IMG/VR virus record: IMGVR_UViG_3300022693_000155
Location: 1 to 50,141 of that record
Reading direction: 5' to 3' (one strand)
Length of the DNA: 50,141 nt
Source of the DNA: a virus
The notes below the pieces were generated by a model that saw only the letters and a program-made list of their open reading frames with translations, made no database searches and was not told the DNA's origin. The translations under genes were made by a program, and so were the position numbers. This document shows, in pieces, positions 31,242 through 40,232 of the stretch. How positions within the stretch are numbered: position 1 is the stretch's first letter; each line of letters begins with the position of its first letter.

Positions 31242-31266
31242 GGGCGTGTAGAAGCGCCCTTCTTTC
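31242..31266 (+). terminator. Hairpin after tape-measure gene
   Basis: GGGCG (31242-31246) pairs with CGCCC (31255-31259), then TTCTTTC. It is nearly the same sequence as the hairpin after the sheath gene. It is probably a partial terminator that lowers expression of the baseplate genes. Confidence 0.6.
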
Positions 31267-31281
31267 ATAAGAGGTATCAAC

Positions 31282-32055
31282 ATGGCCTTAGCACTTCTTT
31301 TTGAAGATGATTCAGTCATCATTTTAGACGCTGTTACGCAATATAGTAAAACCCGTAACAGTTCTATCTCAAAACATCCCATAGATAAATCAGCAGTTAT
31401 TGCAGACCACGTTGCTAAGGATAATCCAGTATTCTCAATACGTGGTATAATTTCCAGTGCTGATTTCCATAACCCCTCAACACGTTCACCAGAACTCATT
31501 GAAGAACAGAGTATTGATCCTGTTTACAACACACCTGTCAGTGATGCAGTAATCCCTTCTCAATCTTCCTTACTCGACCTTCTCCCTGGCTCTGTACAAC
31601 AATTCCTAAATGCTCAAGAGTCTAACATTGAAGTTGATGAGTTTAGAGGGTATTCACATGAGATTGCTAGAGAACGTCTACAAGATGCGTGGGATAATTC
31701 AGAACTTATAACTATCCTTGATTACGACTATGACTTCCAGATCGGCAGGTCAGTCTCTACAAAACAGATTGAGAATTGCTTAATTCGTAACTTCGAAGAT
31801 ATCGAAGATGTTGATACAGGTGATTCATTATCGTGTAACCTAACCTTTGAAAAAGTACGCTTTACATTTGTTAAAGAGGTTGATGTAGATGTACAACCTG
31901 CACCAGAAGTTTCAGATGCGGCTGCTGGTGAATCTAATGAAGGCGATCAAGATGGTGTTGAAGACGGTGATCTTGAAAGGGAAGGCCAACAACCCTATTG
32001 GAAGACTGCACCTCCACAGGAACTTATAGACGCTATTTTAGGAGGTGTTTTATAA
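31282..32055 (+). CDS. Baseplate protein, Dit-like / tail hub adaptor
   Basis: 257 aa, the first gene after the tape measure. The N-terminal pattern YSKTRNSSISKHPID and AVIADHVAKDNPVFSIRG resembles the Dit-like first domain that joins tube to baseplate. The C-terminus is very acidic (EGDQDGVEDGDLEREG). The start of the next gene overlaps its stop by one base (TAATG). The assignment rests on the N-terminal pattern and position. Confidence 0.68.
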   Translation: MALALLFEDDSVIILDAVTQYSKTRNSSISKHPIDKSAVIADHVAKDNPVFSIRGIISSADFHNPSTRSPELIEEQSIDPVYNTPVSDAVIPSQSSLLDLLPGSVQQFLNAQESNIEVDEFRGYSHEIARERLQDAWDNSELITILDYDYDFQIGRSVSTKQIENCLIRNFEDIEDVDTGDSLSCNLTFEKVRFTFVKEVDVDVQPAPEVSDAAAGESNEGDQDGVEDGDLEREGQQPYWKTAPPQELIDAILGGVL

Positions 32056-32402
32056 TGGAATACCAAGCAACTTTACCACTTTTCAACAAACCATTCTATT
32101 CATACAACTTCGTCATTGACGATGATGATTACAACTTCACATTTCGCTACTCAGATCGTGCAAAGACCTACTTAATGTCTATTGAAGATTCCCAAGGGCA
32201 GACTGTTATCGAAAGTGTAAAACTTCTAACAGGTGTTTCCTTGTTACGTCAATACGCACTAGAACAATTCACAGGACAATTCATATTAGTACCTAGACAA
32301 CTAAAAGAAATCTATGAATGGGATGTGACAGATGGTCGTAACATTCACCGTACACATGCTTTGGTATACTACGTACCAAGCCCTACTGACAATGGTGACT
32401 GA
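32055..32402 (+). CDS. Baseplate plug protein (Pam3 gp18-like)
   Basis: 115 aa from MEYQATLPLFNKPFYSYNF; AGGAGG lies 9 bases before this ATG, and the upstream in-frame extension overlaps the previous gene. The beta-rich NFTFRYSDRAKTYLMSIED and LLTGVSLLRQY pattern fits the small plug proteins found before baseplate hubs in simple myoviruses such as cyanophage Pam3. It would close the tube end. Confidence 0.7.
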   Translation: MEYQATLPLFNKPFYSYNFVIDDDDYNFTFRYSDRAKTYLMSIEDSQGQTVIESVKLLTGVSLLRQYALEQFTGQFILVPRQLKEIYEWDVTDGRNIHRTHALVYYVPSPTDNGD

Positions 32403-32404
32403 CA

Positions 32405-33316
32405 ATGGCTTCAGATAACAATAAGCAATTCAGAAGAACGTATGAACTTACTATTGGTGATCCACAAGCTAAAGGTGTATTCATCAATGGTGACGAAGAA
32501 AATAACGAAGGCTTAGCAATCAACTTCTCAATCACTAAGAACATTGATAACTCTAAAGATAACGATAGGTGTTCAATCTCTATCACAAACCTTTCGGAAG
32601 ACTCTATCAATTACATCAAAGAGAAATCTTCAGCAGTGATTTTAAAAGTAGGCTATAACGGTGATAACAAGTTACTTTTCCAAGGCATTGTCCAAGAACT
32701 AGAGACGGATGACCGGACAGGTAATGTTGACCGTGTAACCTCATTAAGATGTGTTCCAGCAGATGCCTTCATATATAATTCAAACGTTTCTAAAACATTC
32801 CCTGAGAATACCACACCAAGACAGATCATCAATTACTTAATAGGTAATTCACAATCCCTCTCAAGAGCTTCTTTTAATAGTGATAACATTGATGTGTCAT
32901 TCCCCTTTGGATACTCTATCGAAGGTTCTACTCAACAAGTATTGAAAGAGCTTGCTAGGGACTTTAAATTTGATTGGCGTATATCTAGTGATAAACTTTA
33001 CATTAGTGATCCTGATAAATATGAGAAACCTAACTCTGTTGAAAGGGCTTTCTTGTTCACACCGAATACAGGAATGATTGGTAGACCTATCTTCGTAACA
33101 GGCGATGGTAGGGATGTAGAGGATTCTGAGAATAGACGTAAAGGTGTAAAGTTTAAATCCCTTATTAACCCCTTAGTAAGACCTGGGAGCGCTGTCAAAG
33201 TACAAGACACAGCTCTTGAGGGCGTCTATCGAGTAAACTCTGTAGAGTATCGAGGTGATTGGAGAGGCAATTCTTGGGAGGCTACTTATACGTGTTCTAA
33301 ACTAAATACAAGGTGA
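32405..33316 (+). CDS. Baseplate hub protein (gp27/gpD-like)
   Basis: 303 aa. The N-terminal INFSITKNIDNSKDNDRCSI and ITNLSEDS are typical of phage hub proteins that open with a tail-tube-like domain. VLKELARDFKFDWRI and the last domain (PGSAVKVQDTALEGVYRV) match the late-protein D family. It forms the trimeric hub on which the spike sits. It is separated from the plug gene by 2 bases. Confidence 0.8.
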   Translation: MASDNNKQFRRTYELTIGDPQAKGVFINGDEENNEGLAINFSITKNIDNSKDNDRCSISITNLSEDSINYIKEKSSAVILKVGYNGDNKLLFQGIVQELETDDRTGNVDRVTSLRCVPADAFIYNSNVSKTFPENTTPRQIINYLIGNSQSLSRASFNSDNIDVSFPFGYSIEGSTQQVLKELARDFKFDWRISSDKLYISDPDKYEKPNSVERAFLFTPNTGMIGRPIFVTGDGRDVEDSENRRKGVKFKSLINPLVRPGSAVKVQDTALEGVYRVNSVEYRGDWRGNSWEATYTCSKLNTR

Positions 33317-33323
33317 TTATACC

Positions 33324-34037
33324 ATGCGGCAGATAGGACTTGACAGCATTATTAACCAGTACATTAACAACAACCTTAAAAGAGCCTTTACAGCAATCCC
33401 TTGTCGAGTAACTTCCGTAAACAACATGGGACAACAAAGGATTAATGTTCAGCCAATCATCAATATCGTGAAGACCTCTGATGAAGAACTTGAACATGCT
33501 ATTATTCAGAATGTACCAGTAGTATTCCCAGGGTCTTCAACGTCTCAATTCAGCTTCCCTGTTAATGTTGGTGATACTGTTTTATGTGTATTCTCCCAAA
33601 GGTCTTTAGACAGATTTAAACTTGGTGCTAAAAACCCTCATAGACCTATTGACCTTCGTAAGATGTCACGTAACGATGCTGTAGCGATCCCTGGTCTGTT
33701 CCCTTTTGAAGATGCGGTCAATAACCCTGGTAAACGGTCTCTAGGACACTCTACAGAGGATGCTGTAGTTACCCATAACATAGGTACTGGTAGTGAATGT
33801 GAGGTACGTTTAAAACCCTCTGGTGATGTTATAATCAACTCTCCGAGCAATGTACAAGTGAACTGTGAGACTGCTGAGATTAACGCACCTTCAGGTGTGG
33901 TCGTAGATACCCCTACAACAAAGTTCACAGGTAATGTGAATGTTGTTGGTGATGTGACTGCTTCTGGTGTATCTCTTGTTAATCATACTCATGGTGGTGT
34001 TCAAACTGGCCCTGGTAATACGGGTGTTCCTAACTAA
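33324..34037 (+). CDS. Baseplate spike protein (gpV/Gp138-like)
   Basis: 237 aa. The N-terminal half is an OB-fold Gp138-like domain (IPCRVTSVNNMGQQRINV, FPVNVGDTVLCVFS). The C-terminal part is a repetitive beta helix (SPSNVQVNCETAEINAPSG). The end, VNHTHGGVQTGPGNTGVP, has the H-x-H pattern that binds iron in membrane-piercing spike tips. It would pierce the host outer membrane. Confidence 0.85.
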   Translation: MRQIGLDSIINQYINNNLKRAFTAIPCRVTSVNNMGQQRINVQPIINIVKTSDEELEHAIIQNVPVVFPGSSTSQFSFPVNVGDTVLCVFSQRSLDRFKLGAKNPHRPIDLRKMSRNDAVAIPGLFPFEDAVNNPGKRSLGHSTEDAVVTHNIGTGSECEVRLKPSGDVIINSPSNVQVNCETAEINAPSGVVVDTPTTKFTGNVNVVGDVTASGVSLVNHTHGGVQTGPGNTGVPN

Positions 34038-34096
34038 AGCATTGCTAATACCTATACCTCAATATAAACTTAATTACATAAAGAAGGGTTTTCAAA

Positions 34097-34468
34097 ATGG
34101 ATATACAATTAGGTGAAAACCACGATATTGAAATTGTTGATGGTGACTTTAGACTTACACCGACAGAGCAGCTTTCTATTCGTCAGAAGTTGATTATTAA
34201 GCTTTTAACATTCCAGGGAGAATGGTTTTTGAATAGTGAAGATGGTTTGCCATTCTTTCAATCGATTTTTGGAAAGAACCGTTCTAAAGAAACTATCGAC
34301 ACTATTTACAAAAGAGCAATCCTTTCGACAGAAGGTGTTTTAGAGATTGTTTCGTTCCGTTCAAATATTACCCCGCAACGTGAATATGTTATGCAGTTCA
34401 TTGTTAGGACTGTAGAGGATACTGTCTTAGAACCTATCGAACTGTCAGGGTTTAATATAAACAACTAA
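34097..34468 (+). CDS. Baseplate wedge protein (gp25-like)
   Basis: 123 aa. DIEIVDGDFRLTPTEQLSIRQ and the following LLTFQGEWFLNSEDGLPFF match the gp25/gpW lysozyme-like wedge family, whose conserved Gly-Glu-Trp lies in this position. It links the sheath to the J-like wedge. It lies after a 59-base spacer with no clear structure. Confidence 0.8.
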   Translation: MDIQLGENHDIEIVDGDFRLTPTEQLSIRQKLIIKLLTFQGEWFLNSEDGLPFFQSIFGKNRSKETIDTIYKRAILSTEGVLEIVSFRSNITPQREYVMQFIVRTVEDTVLEPIELSGFNINN

Positions 34469-34486
34469 TAAGATAGGAGGATTCAG

Positions 34487-35908
34487 ATGGCAGGCGTAAC
34501 TAATGAAGGATTTCGCATAAAACGTCTAAGGCAGATTATAGCAGACCTTGAAACAGAAGCTCGTAATCAATATGGCGATGATATATCAACAGATGTAAAC
34601 ACAGTTCTAGGTAGAGCATTACGTGTAGATGCCCCATCGTTAAGTGATTTGTGGGAAGCTGCTGAAGAAGTCTATAATTCATTTAACCCTAATAAGGCTT
34701 CTGGTGTTTCTTTAGATGCACTTGTAGAATTATCAGGACTTACACGTTTTGAAGCACGGCCTACTATTTCACCAGTATTATTGGTAGCGAATAAAGATAC
34801 TGAGTTACCAGCAGGTTCTTTAGCATCTTCATCATTTACTGGCAATATCTTTGAACTACGTAATCCTGTATTCTTTAATCTGAATAACGTGGTTGCTCTA
34901 CAAGTAGAACCTGTAAATGCTGTAGAAGGCAATACTTACACAGTTACTTATGATTCCTCAGTAGTAGCTTACACAGCACTTCCTGGCGACACTATACAAG
35001 ATATTGCTAGAGAACTTTCGCTTCTGTTTGATGTGATCCCTACATTCGAAGGTTCTGTTGACGAGGACGATAACAGGGTTCTCTACATATCCTCTGAAGA
35101 TAACTTCCGTACTCACAATTACCAACTATCAGCTAACCTTGTCGCAAGGGAAGTTACTAAGTTGGGTTCTGTACAAGCCTTGGAAGCTGGCCCTGAAGAA
35201 CAACCTTTAGGGACTATCGACACGGTTGCTGAGCCTATTAACGGTTGGGTATCTGTAATCAACCCTGTAGATGCTGAGACAGGTGCTTTTAGAGAAACTG
35301 ATACGGAGCTACGTACACGCTTTGCAAACTCTAAAGAGACACGCGCATCTAATACTCTTGAAGCGATCTATTCAGACTTGTTAGGTCTTCTTGGTGTTGA
35401 AGAAGTAACTGCCTATGAAAACGTAACTGATGTAGAAGACTCAAGAGGTTTTCCCCCACACTCTGTTGTAGCAGTTGTTGAAGGCGGTTCTTCATTAGAG
35501 ATTGGCAATGTCATTTGGAGGAATAAACCAGCAGGTGTACAGACGTTTGGTAACACCACTGTCACGATTGTTGATTCACAAGGGTTTAACCAAGACATAC
35601 AATTCATAAGACCTGTTGAAGTTCCTGTGTACGTGAATCTTGAAATTACAGCGCTTGGTAATTTTGATTCCGATGGGTCTGATAAGATTGCTAATGCGAT
35701 TATTGACTTCTTAGATTCAGAATATGGTGTTGGTGATAATGTGATCTACTCAAGATTATACACACCTATCAACAGTGTTCCTAATCATCAGATTGAATCA
35801 TTAGAGATTGGTACAGACGGTGTGAATTACTCGACAGCTAATATAGAAGTTCCTTTTGATGGTATTGCGAGATCACGTACAACGTACATAAACATAACGG
35901 TGAATTGA
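34487..35908 (+). CDS. Baseplate J-like wedge protein
   Basis: 473 aa. The N-terminus IADLETEARNQYGDDISTD and the C-terminal domain (ETRASNTLEAIYSDLLGLLG; DSEYGVGDNVIYSRLYTPI) match P2 gpJ/T4 gp6-type wedge proteins, which ring the hub and transmit contraction. AGGAGG is present upstream. A small gene follows within 3 bases. Confidence 0.88.
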   Translation: MAGVTNEGFRIKRLRQIIADLETEARNQYGDDISTDVNTVLGRALRVDAPSLSDLWEAAEEVYNSFNPNKASGVSLDALVELSGLTRFEARPTISPVLLVANKDTELPAGSLASSSFTGNIFELRNPVFFNLNNVVALQVEPVNAVEGNTYTVTYDSSVVAYTALPGDTIQDIARELSLLFDVIPTFEGSVDEDDNRVLYISSEDNFRTHNYQLSANLVAREVTKLGSVQALEAGPEEQPLGTIDTVAEPINGWVSVINPVDAETGAFRETDTELRTRFANSKETRASNTLEAIYSDLLGLLGVEEVTAYENVTDVEDSRGFPPHSVVAVVEGGSSLEIGNVIWRNKPAGVQTFGNTTVTIVDSQGFNQDIQFIRPVEVPVYVNLEITALGNFDSDGSDKIANAIIDFLDSEYGVGDNVIYSRLYTPINSVPNHQIESLEIGTDGVNYSTANIEVPFDGIARSRTTYINITVN

Positions 35909-35910
35909 TT

Positions 35911-36165
35911 ATGATAGTCAACAACATTACACTGTTCAAGAACATTGAGCAAAAAGAAATTGTCAATGCAGGACAGACACTTATTACGCTTACGGATATT
36001 GTCTTAGACTTATCTTCAGAGAATGTTCCCACTGTTTATATCGAAGGTTCTTTTGAAAGGGATTTTACAGTTGAGTCTGAAACAACAGTTAGGCTAGGCC
36101 AAGCGTACCCCGTAGGTACTAAAGTGTATGTCTTGCAGTACCAACTTGATCAGCAACAAACATAA
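35911..36165 (+). CDS. Small baseplate or tail-associated protein, 84 aa
   Basis: Beta-rich, beginning MIVNNITLFKNIEQKEIVNA, with VYIEGSFERDFTV and a Gln-rich end. A segment of the DUF2612 protein downstream (VQEVYVDGAFTDSYTVSKN) is similar in style, suggesting a shared small adhesin-like repeat. An ORF two codons longer would need a TTG start. Role inferred from position. Confidence 0.55.
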   Translation: MIVNNITLFKNIEQKEIVNAGQTLITLTDIVLDLSSENVPTVYIEGSFERDFTVESETTVRLGQAYPVGTKVYVLQYQLDQQQT

Positions 36166-36180
36166 AGAGGTGTCAAACGT

Positions 36181-37416
36181 ATGGCTATTGATAAACAACA
36201 GTATTTAGATATAGCCCGTGAAAGATACACCCAACAGTTCAAAGAGAAATCCAACATTGATAGGTTGGTAGCAACGTGGTTATCTGGTTCTGAAGAAATC
36301 CAAGATGTTTTATCTGATGTGGACGATATTAAATACATCGACAAGGCTTCAGGAATCCAGTTAGACAATATTGGTGAGATTGTTGGACAACCACGTATTC
36401 TTATAGACGCTGATTTGATAGCCTTCTTTGGTTATCAAGGGTTATCAATATCACGGTCTTACGGTGATTTAAACGATGCTTCAAAAGGTGGTCGTTGGAA
36501 AGCATTAGAAGAATCTTCAACAGGTAATATTACATTAAATGACCCTGAATACAGGTTGTTCATAAGGGCTAAAATACTTCGTAATAAGACAGTCGCCACC
36601 ACTGAAGATGTTATAGAATCTATTAAGTTTCTTTTCCAAGCTGAACGTGTGCATCTCTTAGAAGACACAGGCCCAGCATCTTATCGGGTTGCGATTGGTA
36701 AGGTTCTTTCACAGCAAGAGAAGAATCTAATAAAGTATGAATACCAAGATGGTGTAAAAAGGAACCTACTTGTAAAACCCGCTGGTGTAGGTTTCGATGA
36801 CTTCTCTGAATACAACCCTGAACAGTTCTTTGGTTTTGACGGTGTTAGTGGTGCTAAGGGTTATGGAACACTTTTAGAGGTTGGTGAGTATGTACCTTAC
36901 TTTACATCCTTTGGTATGTTTGGCTATGGAGATTTAAGAGATATAGCAGATGTTAATATCTATTATGACTATACGATGTCTTCAAGACACACTACTAGGG
37001 GAGTCTCCAGAGATGGGGATTCTGTAGATATACCTATCAGTAACACCGTCCAAGAGGTTTATGTAGATGGGGCTTTTACAGACTCTTACACTGTTTCGAA
37101 GAACCGTGTAACATTCCCTTATAAGCTTACTGCTGGAACCCCTATCACAGTAGTTGAGAGGTTTGGTCAAGAAGTGATTACAACTGACTATACGTTCAAA
37201 GACCCTGCTGTGACAACTCTAGCAAGGAAGCAGTACGAATCCTCTTTCGGTGATGTGAACGATCCTCAAAAAGGTTCACGGTATAGGTCATTAGGTGAAC
37301 CGCAAGGTGCTAATAACATCCTCAATACAGGCCCGATAAAGAAATTAGAATACTTCGATAGCGATGCTACAGAGCTTACTGAAACAGGTGGCTATTATTC
37401 ATCTATTATAACGTAA
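36181..37416 (+). CDS. DUF2612-like baseplate/tail protein (gpI-like)
   Basis: 411 aa. LSDVDDIKYIDKASGIQLDN followed by IGEIVGQPR is the DUF2612 N-terminal pattern, in a protein that attaches fibres to the wedge in the way P2 gpI does. The C-terminal half carries a repeat of YGDLNDASKGGRWKALEE, seen again as FGDVNDPQKGSRYRSLGE. It precedes the fibre gene. Confidence 0.8.
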   Translation: MAIDKQQYLDIARERYTQQFKEKSNIDRLVATWLSGSEEIQDVLSDVDDIKYIDKASGIQLDNIGEIVGQPRILIDADLIAFFGYQGLSISRSYGDLNDASKGGRWKALEESSTGNITLNDPEYRLFIRAKILRNKTVATTEDVIESIKFLFQAERVHLLEDTGPASYRVAIGKVLSQQEKNLIKYEYQDGVKRNLLVKPAGVGFDDFSEYNPEQFFGFDGVSGAKGYGTLLEVGEYVPYFTSFGMFGYGDLRDIADVNIYYDYTMSSRHTTRGVSRDGDSVDIPISNTVQEVYVDGAFTDSYTVSKNRVTFPYKLTAGTPITVVERFGQEVITTDYTFKDPAVTTLARKQYESSFGDVNDPQKGSRYRSLGEPQGANNILNTGPIKKLEYFDSDATELTETGGYYSSIIT

Positions 37417-37425
37417 GGTATCAAT

Positions 37426-40209
37426 ATGGATGCAAATAAATTAACAAATTTTACGAAGGTTCTCCATAAAAATGATAGAGCTTCGGAAGTCTTGGTGTTT
37501 GATGGACAAGGGAACACATCCTCTATAAGCCCCGAAGACCTTGTGGTCGGTACAGCAACGAAGCTGGAAACTCCTGTGCAAATTGATTTCCAAGGTGATA
37601 TACAGGGTGTGTTGTCTTTTAATGGTTCGGAAGAAACGCCCGTTGTTTCAAATATCACTGTAAAGGATAACTCTCATAACCATACTATAGATAATGTTTC
37701 GGGTCTGAGAGGTGAGATCGACAGTAAGGTTGATGTTGCTGATTATAAAGATTCGGATGTTAAATTAAAATACGAATCTAACGCTGACACCAATGCTTTT
37801 ACGGATTCTGAAAAGTCTAAACTTTCCACAGTAGAAACTGGTGCTGAAGTAAACACTGTCAACTCTGTCTTAGGGCAAGTTGGGGATGTAGACCTTGATA
37901 CGGATGACATTGCGGAAGGCTTGACTAACCAATACTTTACAACAGATCGTGCTAGAAACTCTATCAGTGTGTCTGGTGATCTCAGTTACTCTAGTGGTGT
38001 TATATCCTTCAACGAAACCTATTCTACACCTTCCGAAGTAAAGACAGCTTATGAATCTAACGCTGATACTAATGCTTTTACTGATTCTGAAAAGTCTAAA
38101 CTTTCCACAGTAGAAACTGGTGCTGAAGTAAACACTGTTAATTCTGTCAACGGTTATTCTGGTAATGTTAGCCTCGACAAGTCCGATGTAGGTTTGTCAA
38201 GCGTTACTGATGATGTCCAGTTGAAACGTGATTCTAACTTGTTGGATGTACCTAACAAATCGTTTGCTAGAACAAACTTAGGTCTTGCGGAGGTTGCAGC
38301 AACAGGTAACTTTGCAGATATGTCCGGTGAAGTAACTGAGTCACAGCTATCCCAAGAGCTTGCTGAGAAAGTCAACGATACGTTACCGTATAATTTAGAC
38401 GCTACAACAGCTCCTACGGCTAATGATGATATAAACGCAGGCTGGAAAAGAGGCTCCTTATGGATTGATACGACTAGTCAAAAGGCTTACAGGTGCGTCG
38501 ATAACACCAGTGGTGCAGCAGTGTGGGTGGACACTTCCTTAAGTACTTCTGAACTTGCAACAGTTGCTTTGTCGGGTTCTTATAATGACCTTAACAATAA
38601 ACCTTCTAATGCAACTGAAACAGTATCAGGCTTTATGTCTGCCAGCGATAAGGCTAAACTAGATACTGTAGAGACTGGTGCTGAAGTAAACACGGTTAAT
38701 TCTGTAGCAGGTAAGACTGGTCTGGTAACACTCAACACTTCAGATGTTTCAGAAGGGGCTAACCAATACTTTACAACAGATCGTGCTAGAGAAGCTATAT
38801 CAGTTTCGGGGGATTTAACCTATTCTAATGGCATTATCTCGTTCAATGAGACCTATTCTACGCCTGTAGACATTAAGACAGCTTATGAATCTAATACCAA
38901 CACCAATACTTTTACGGATTCTGAAAAGTCTAAGTTAAGCGGTATTGAGGCTGGTGCTCAAGTAAATGAACCAACTAACTTAGGAAGCTCTCGTACAAGT
39001 GTTGCCTACAGCGTGTCATCTTCAACAGGTTCCAATACATCTTTACAAGCTGCGACGACTACTCTAGCAGGGGTTATGACTGCCGCTGACAAGGCTAAAT
39101 TAGACAGTGTTGAAGAAGGTGCTGGTGTATCTAATGTAGATTCTGTCAATGGTCAAACTGGCACAGTCTCTTTAAGCACTGACAACATCCCTGAAGGTAA
39201 TGTTAATGACTACTTTACTATAGAGAGGGCAAGAAACTCTATAAGTGTTACTGGTGATCTTACCTATTCAAACGGTGTGATTTCTTTTAACGAGACTTAT
39301 TCAACACCTTCCGAAGTAAAGACCGCTTATGAGAGTAACGCTAATACGAACGCCTTTACTGATTCTGAAAAGTCTAAGTTAAGTGGTATTGAGGCTGGTG
39401 CTGAAGTAAATGATGTTGAAGAAGCGCCTATCAATGGGAATCAGTATGCTAGGCAAGATGGTGGCTGGACAACTGTTGATGTTGAAGAAGCCCCTATTAA
39501 CGGTAATCAGTACGCTAGACAAGACGGTGGTTGGACAATACTGAGTATTCCAGAAGGTTACACCTCGACAGATTTTAACACAGATTTTAACAGTAAATCT
39601 ACTGATGATCTTTCGGAGGGTACTACTAATCTTTACTACACAAACGCTAGAGCTTCTAACGCAGCGCCTGTCCAAACTGTATCAGGTAAAACTGGAAATG
39701 TCTCTTTAACATCTTCTGATGTAGGTTTAGGTAGTGTCAGGAATGTTTCAAGTTATTCTCAGGCTGAAACTAACAACCTTTTAAATGGCAAGCTAGATGT
39801 GTCAGCAGATGCACTGGGGATTGATTTTGTAGATACTAGGGCCATAGCTGACAACCCTGCTGATATAAGGGAACAGTCATTCAGCGCCGCTTTTAAGTCG
39901 AATAGCTCCGTAGACAGTCCCCCCGTCACTGCTAACTCATCTTATTCACATATACTACGCAGTAATGGTTGGCGAGATGGGTCAGGAGGTTTTGCGACGG
40001 AGTTAAGTTTAGGTTCTGGCGGCATTGCTTTCAGGCAGGGAGTCTCGAACACTGCGTGGGGGAATTGGTATACGTTTTACCACACAGGTAACGATGGCCC
40101 TGGAAGCGGACTCGACGCAGACACTATAGACGGCTACCAAGCACAAGACTTCGCATACCCTAATCAACCACAAATAGCAAACATAACCTTAACAGGCGAC
40201 TTCGCATAA
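37426..40209 (+). CDS. Long tail fibre with internal repeats
   Basis: 927 aa. The middle consists of repeats containing YESNADTNAFTDSEKSKL and VETGAEVNTVNSV, interleaved with YFTTDRAR...SISVSGDL units. These are typical of elongated fibre shafts that bind host receptors. Two tandem copies of APINGNQYARQDGGWT lie near residue 670. The C-terminus has DADTIDGYQAQDF, a motif of phage fibre tips. No chaperone cleavage motif is obvious. Confidence 0.85.
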   Translation: MDANKLTNFTKVLHKNDRASEVLVFDGQGNTSSISPEDLVVGTATKLETPVQIDFQGDIQGVLSFNGSEETPVVSNITVKDNSHNHTIDNVSGLRGEIDSKVDVADYKDSDVKLKYESNADTNAFTDSEKSKLSTVETGAEVNTVNSVLGQVGDVDLDTDDIAEGLTNQYFTTDRARNSISVSGDLSYSSGVISFNETYSTPSEVKTAYESNADTNAFTDSEKSKLSTVETGAEVNTVNSVNGYSGNVSLDKSDVGLSSVTDDVQLKRDSNLLDVPNKSFARTNLGLAEVAATGNFADMSGEVTESQLSQELAEKVNDTLPYNLDATTAPTANDDINAGWKRGSLWIDTTSQKAYRCVDNTSGAAVWVDTSLSTSELATVALSGSYNDLNNKPSNATETVSGFMSASDKAKLDTVETGAEVNTVNSVAGKTGLVTLNTSDVSEGANQYFTTDRAREAISVSGDLTYSNGIISFNETYSTPVDIKTAYESNTNTNTFTDSEKSKLSGIEAGAQVNEPTNLGSSRTSVAYSVSSSTGSNTSLQAATTTLAGVMTAADKAKLDSVEEGAGVSNVDSVNGQTGTVSLSTDNIPEGNVNDYFTIERARNSISVTGDLTYSNGVISFNETYSTPSEVKTAYESNANTNAFTDSEKSKLSGIEAGAEVNDVEEAPINGNQYARQDGGWTTVDVEEAPINGNQYARQDGGWTILSIPEGYTSTDFNTDFNSKSTDDLSEGTTNLYYTNARASNAAPVQTVSGKTGNVSLTSSDVGLGSVRNVSSYSQAETNNLLNGKLDVSADALGIDFVDTRAIADNPADIREQSFSAAFKSNSSVDSPPVTANSSYSHILRSNGWRDGSGGFATELSLGSGGIAFRQGVSNTAWGNWYTFYHTGNDGPGSGLDADTIDGYQAQDFAYPNQPQIANITLTGDFA
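37765..39540 (+). repeat. Fibre shaft repeat array
   Basis: Imperfect coding repeats. The ESN-x-x-TNAFTDSEKSKL unit begins near 37770, 38045, 38880 and 39330, with shorter AS/ADKAKLD versions near 38640 and 39090. The YFTTDRAR...NETYSTP unit occurs three times (about 37930, 38765, 39210). APINGNQYARQDGGWT is duplicated at about 39424-39537. The DNA copies are diverged but still recombine-able. Confidence 0.75.
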
Positions 40210-40232
40210 ACATTTTTAAAAGGTGATTTAAC

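Noticed and set aside
37765-39540. CRISPR-like repeats
   Set aside because: The repeats are long, diverged, in frame and coding; spacing and spacers do not fit a CRISPR array. No other array was seen.
39379-39675. Antisense frame in the tail fibre repeats
   Set aside because: Its repeated PATILPSILIPIDR-like units are only the complement of the duplicated fibre repeat.
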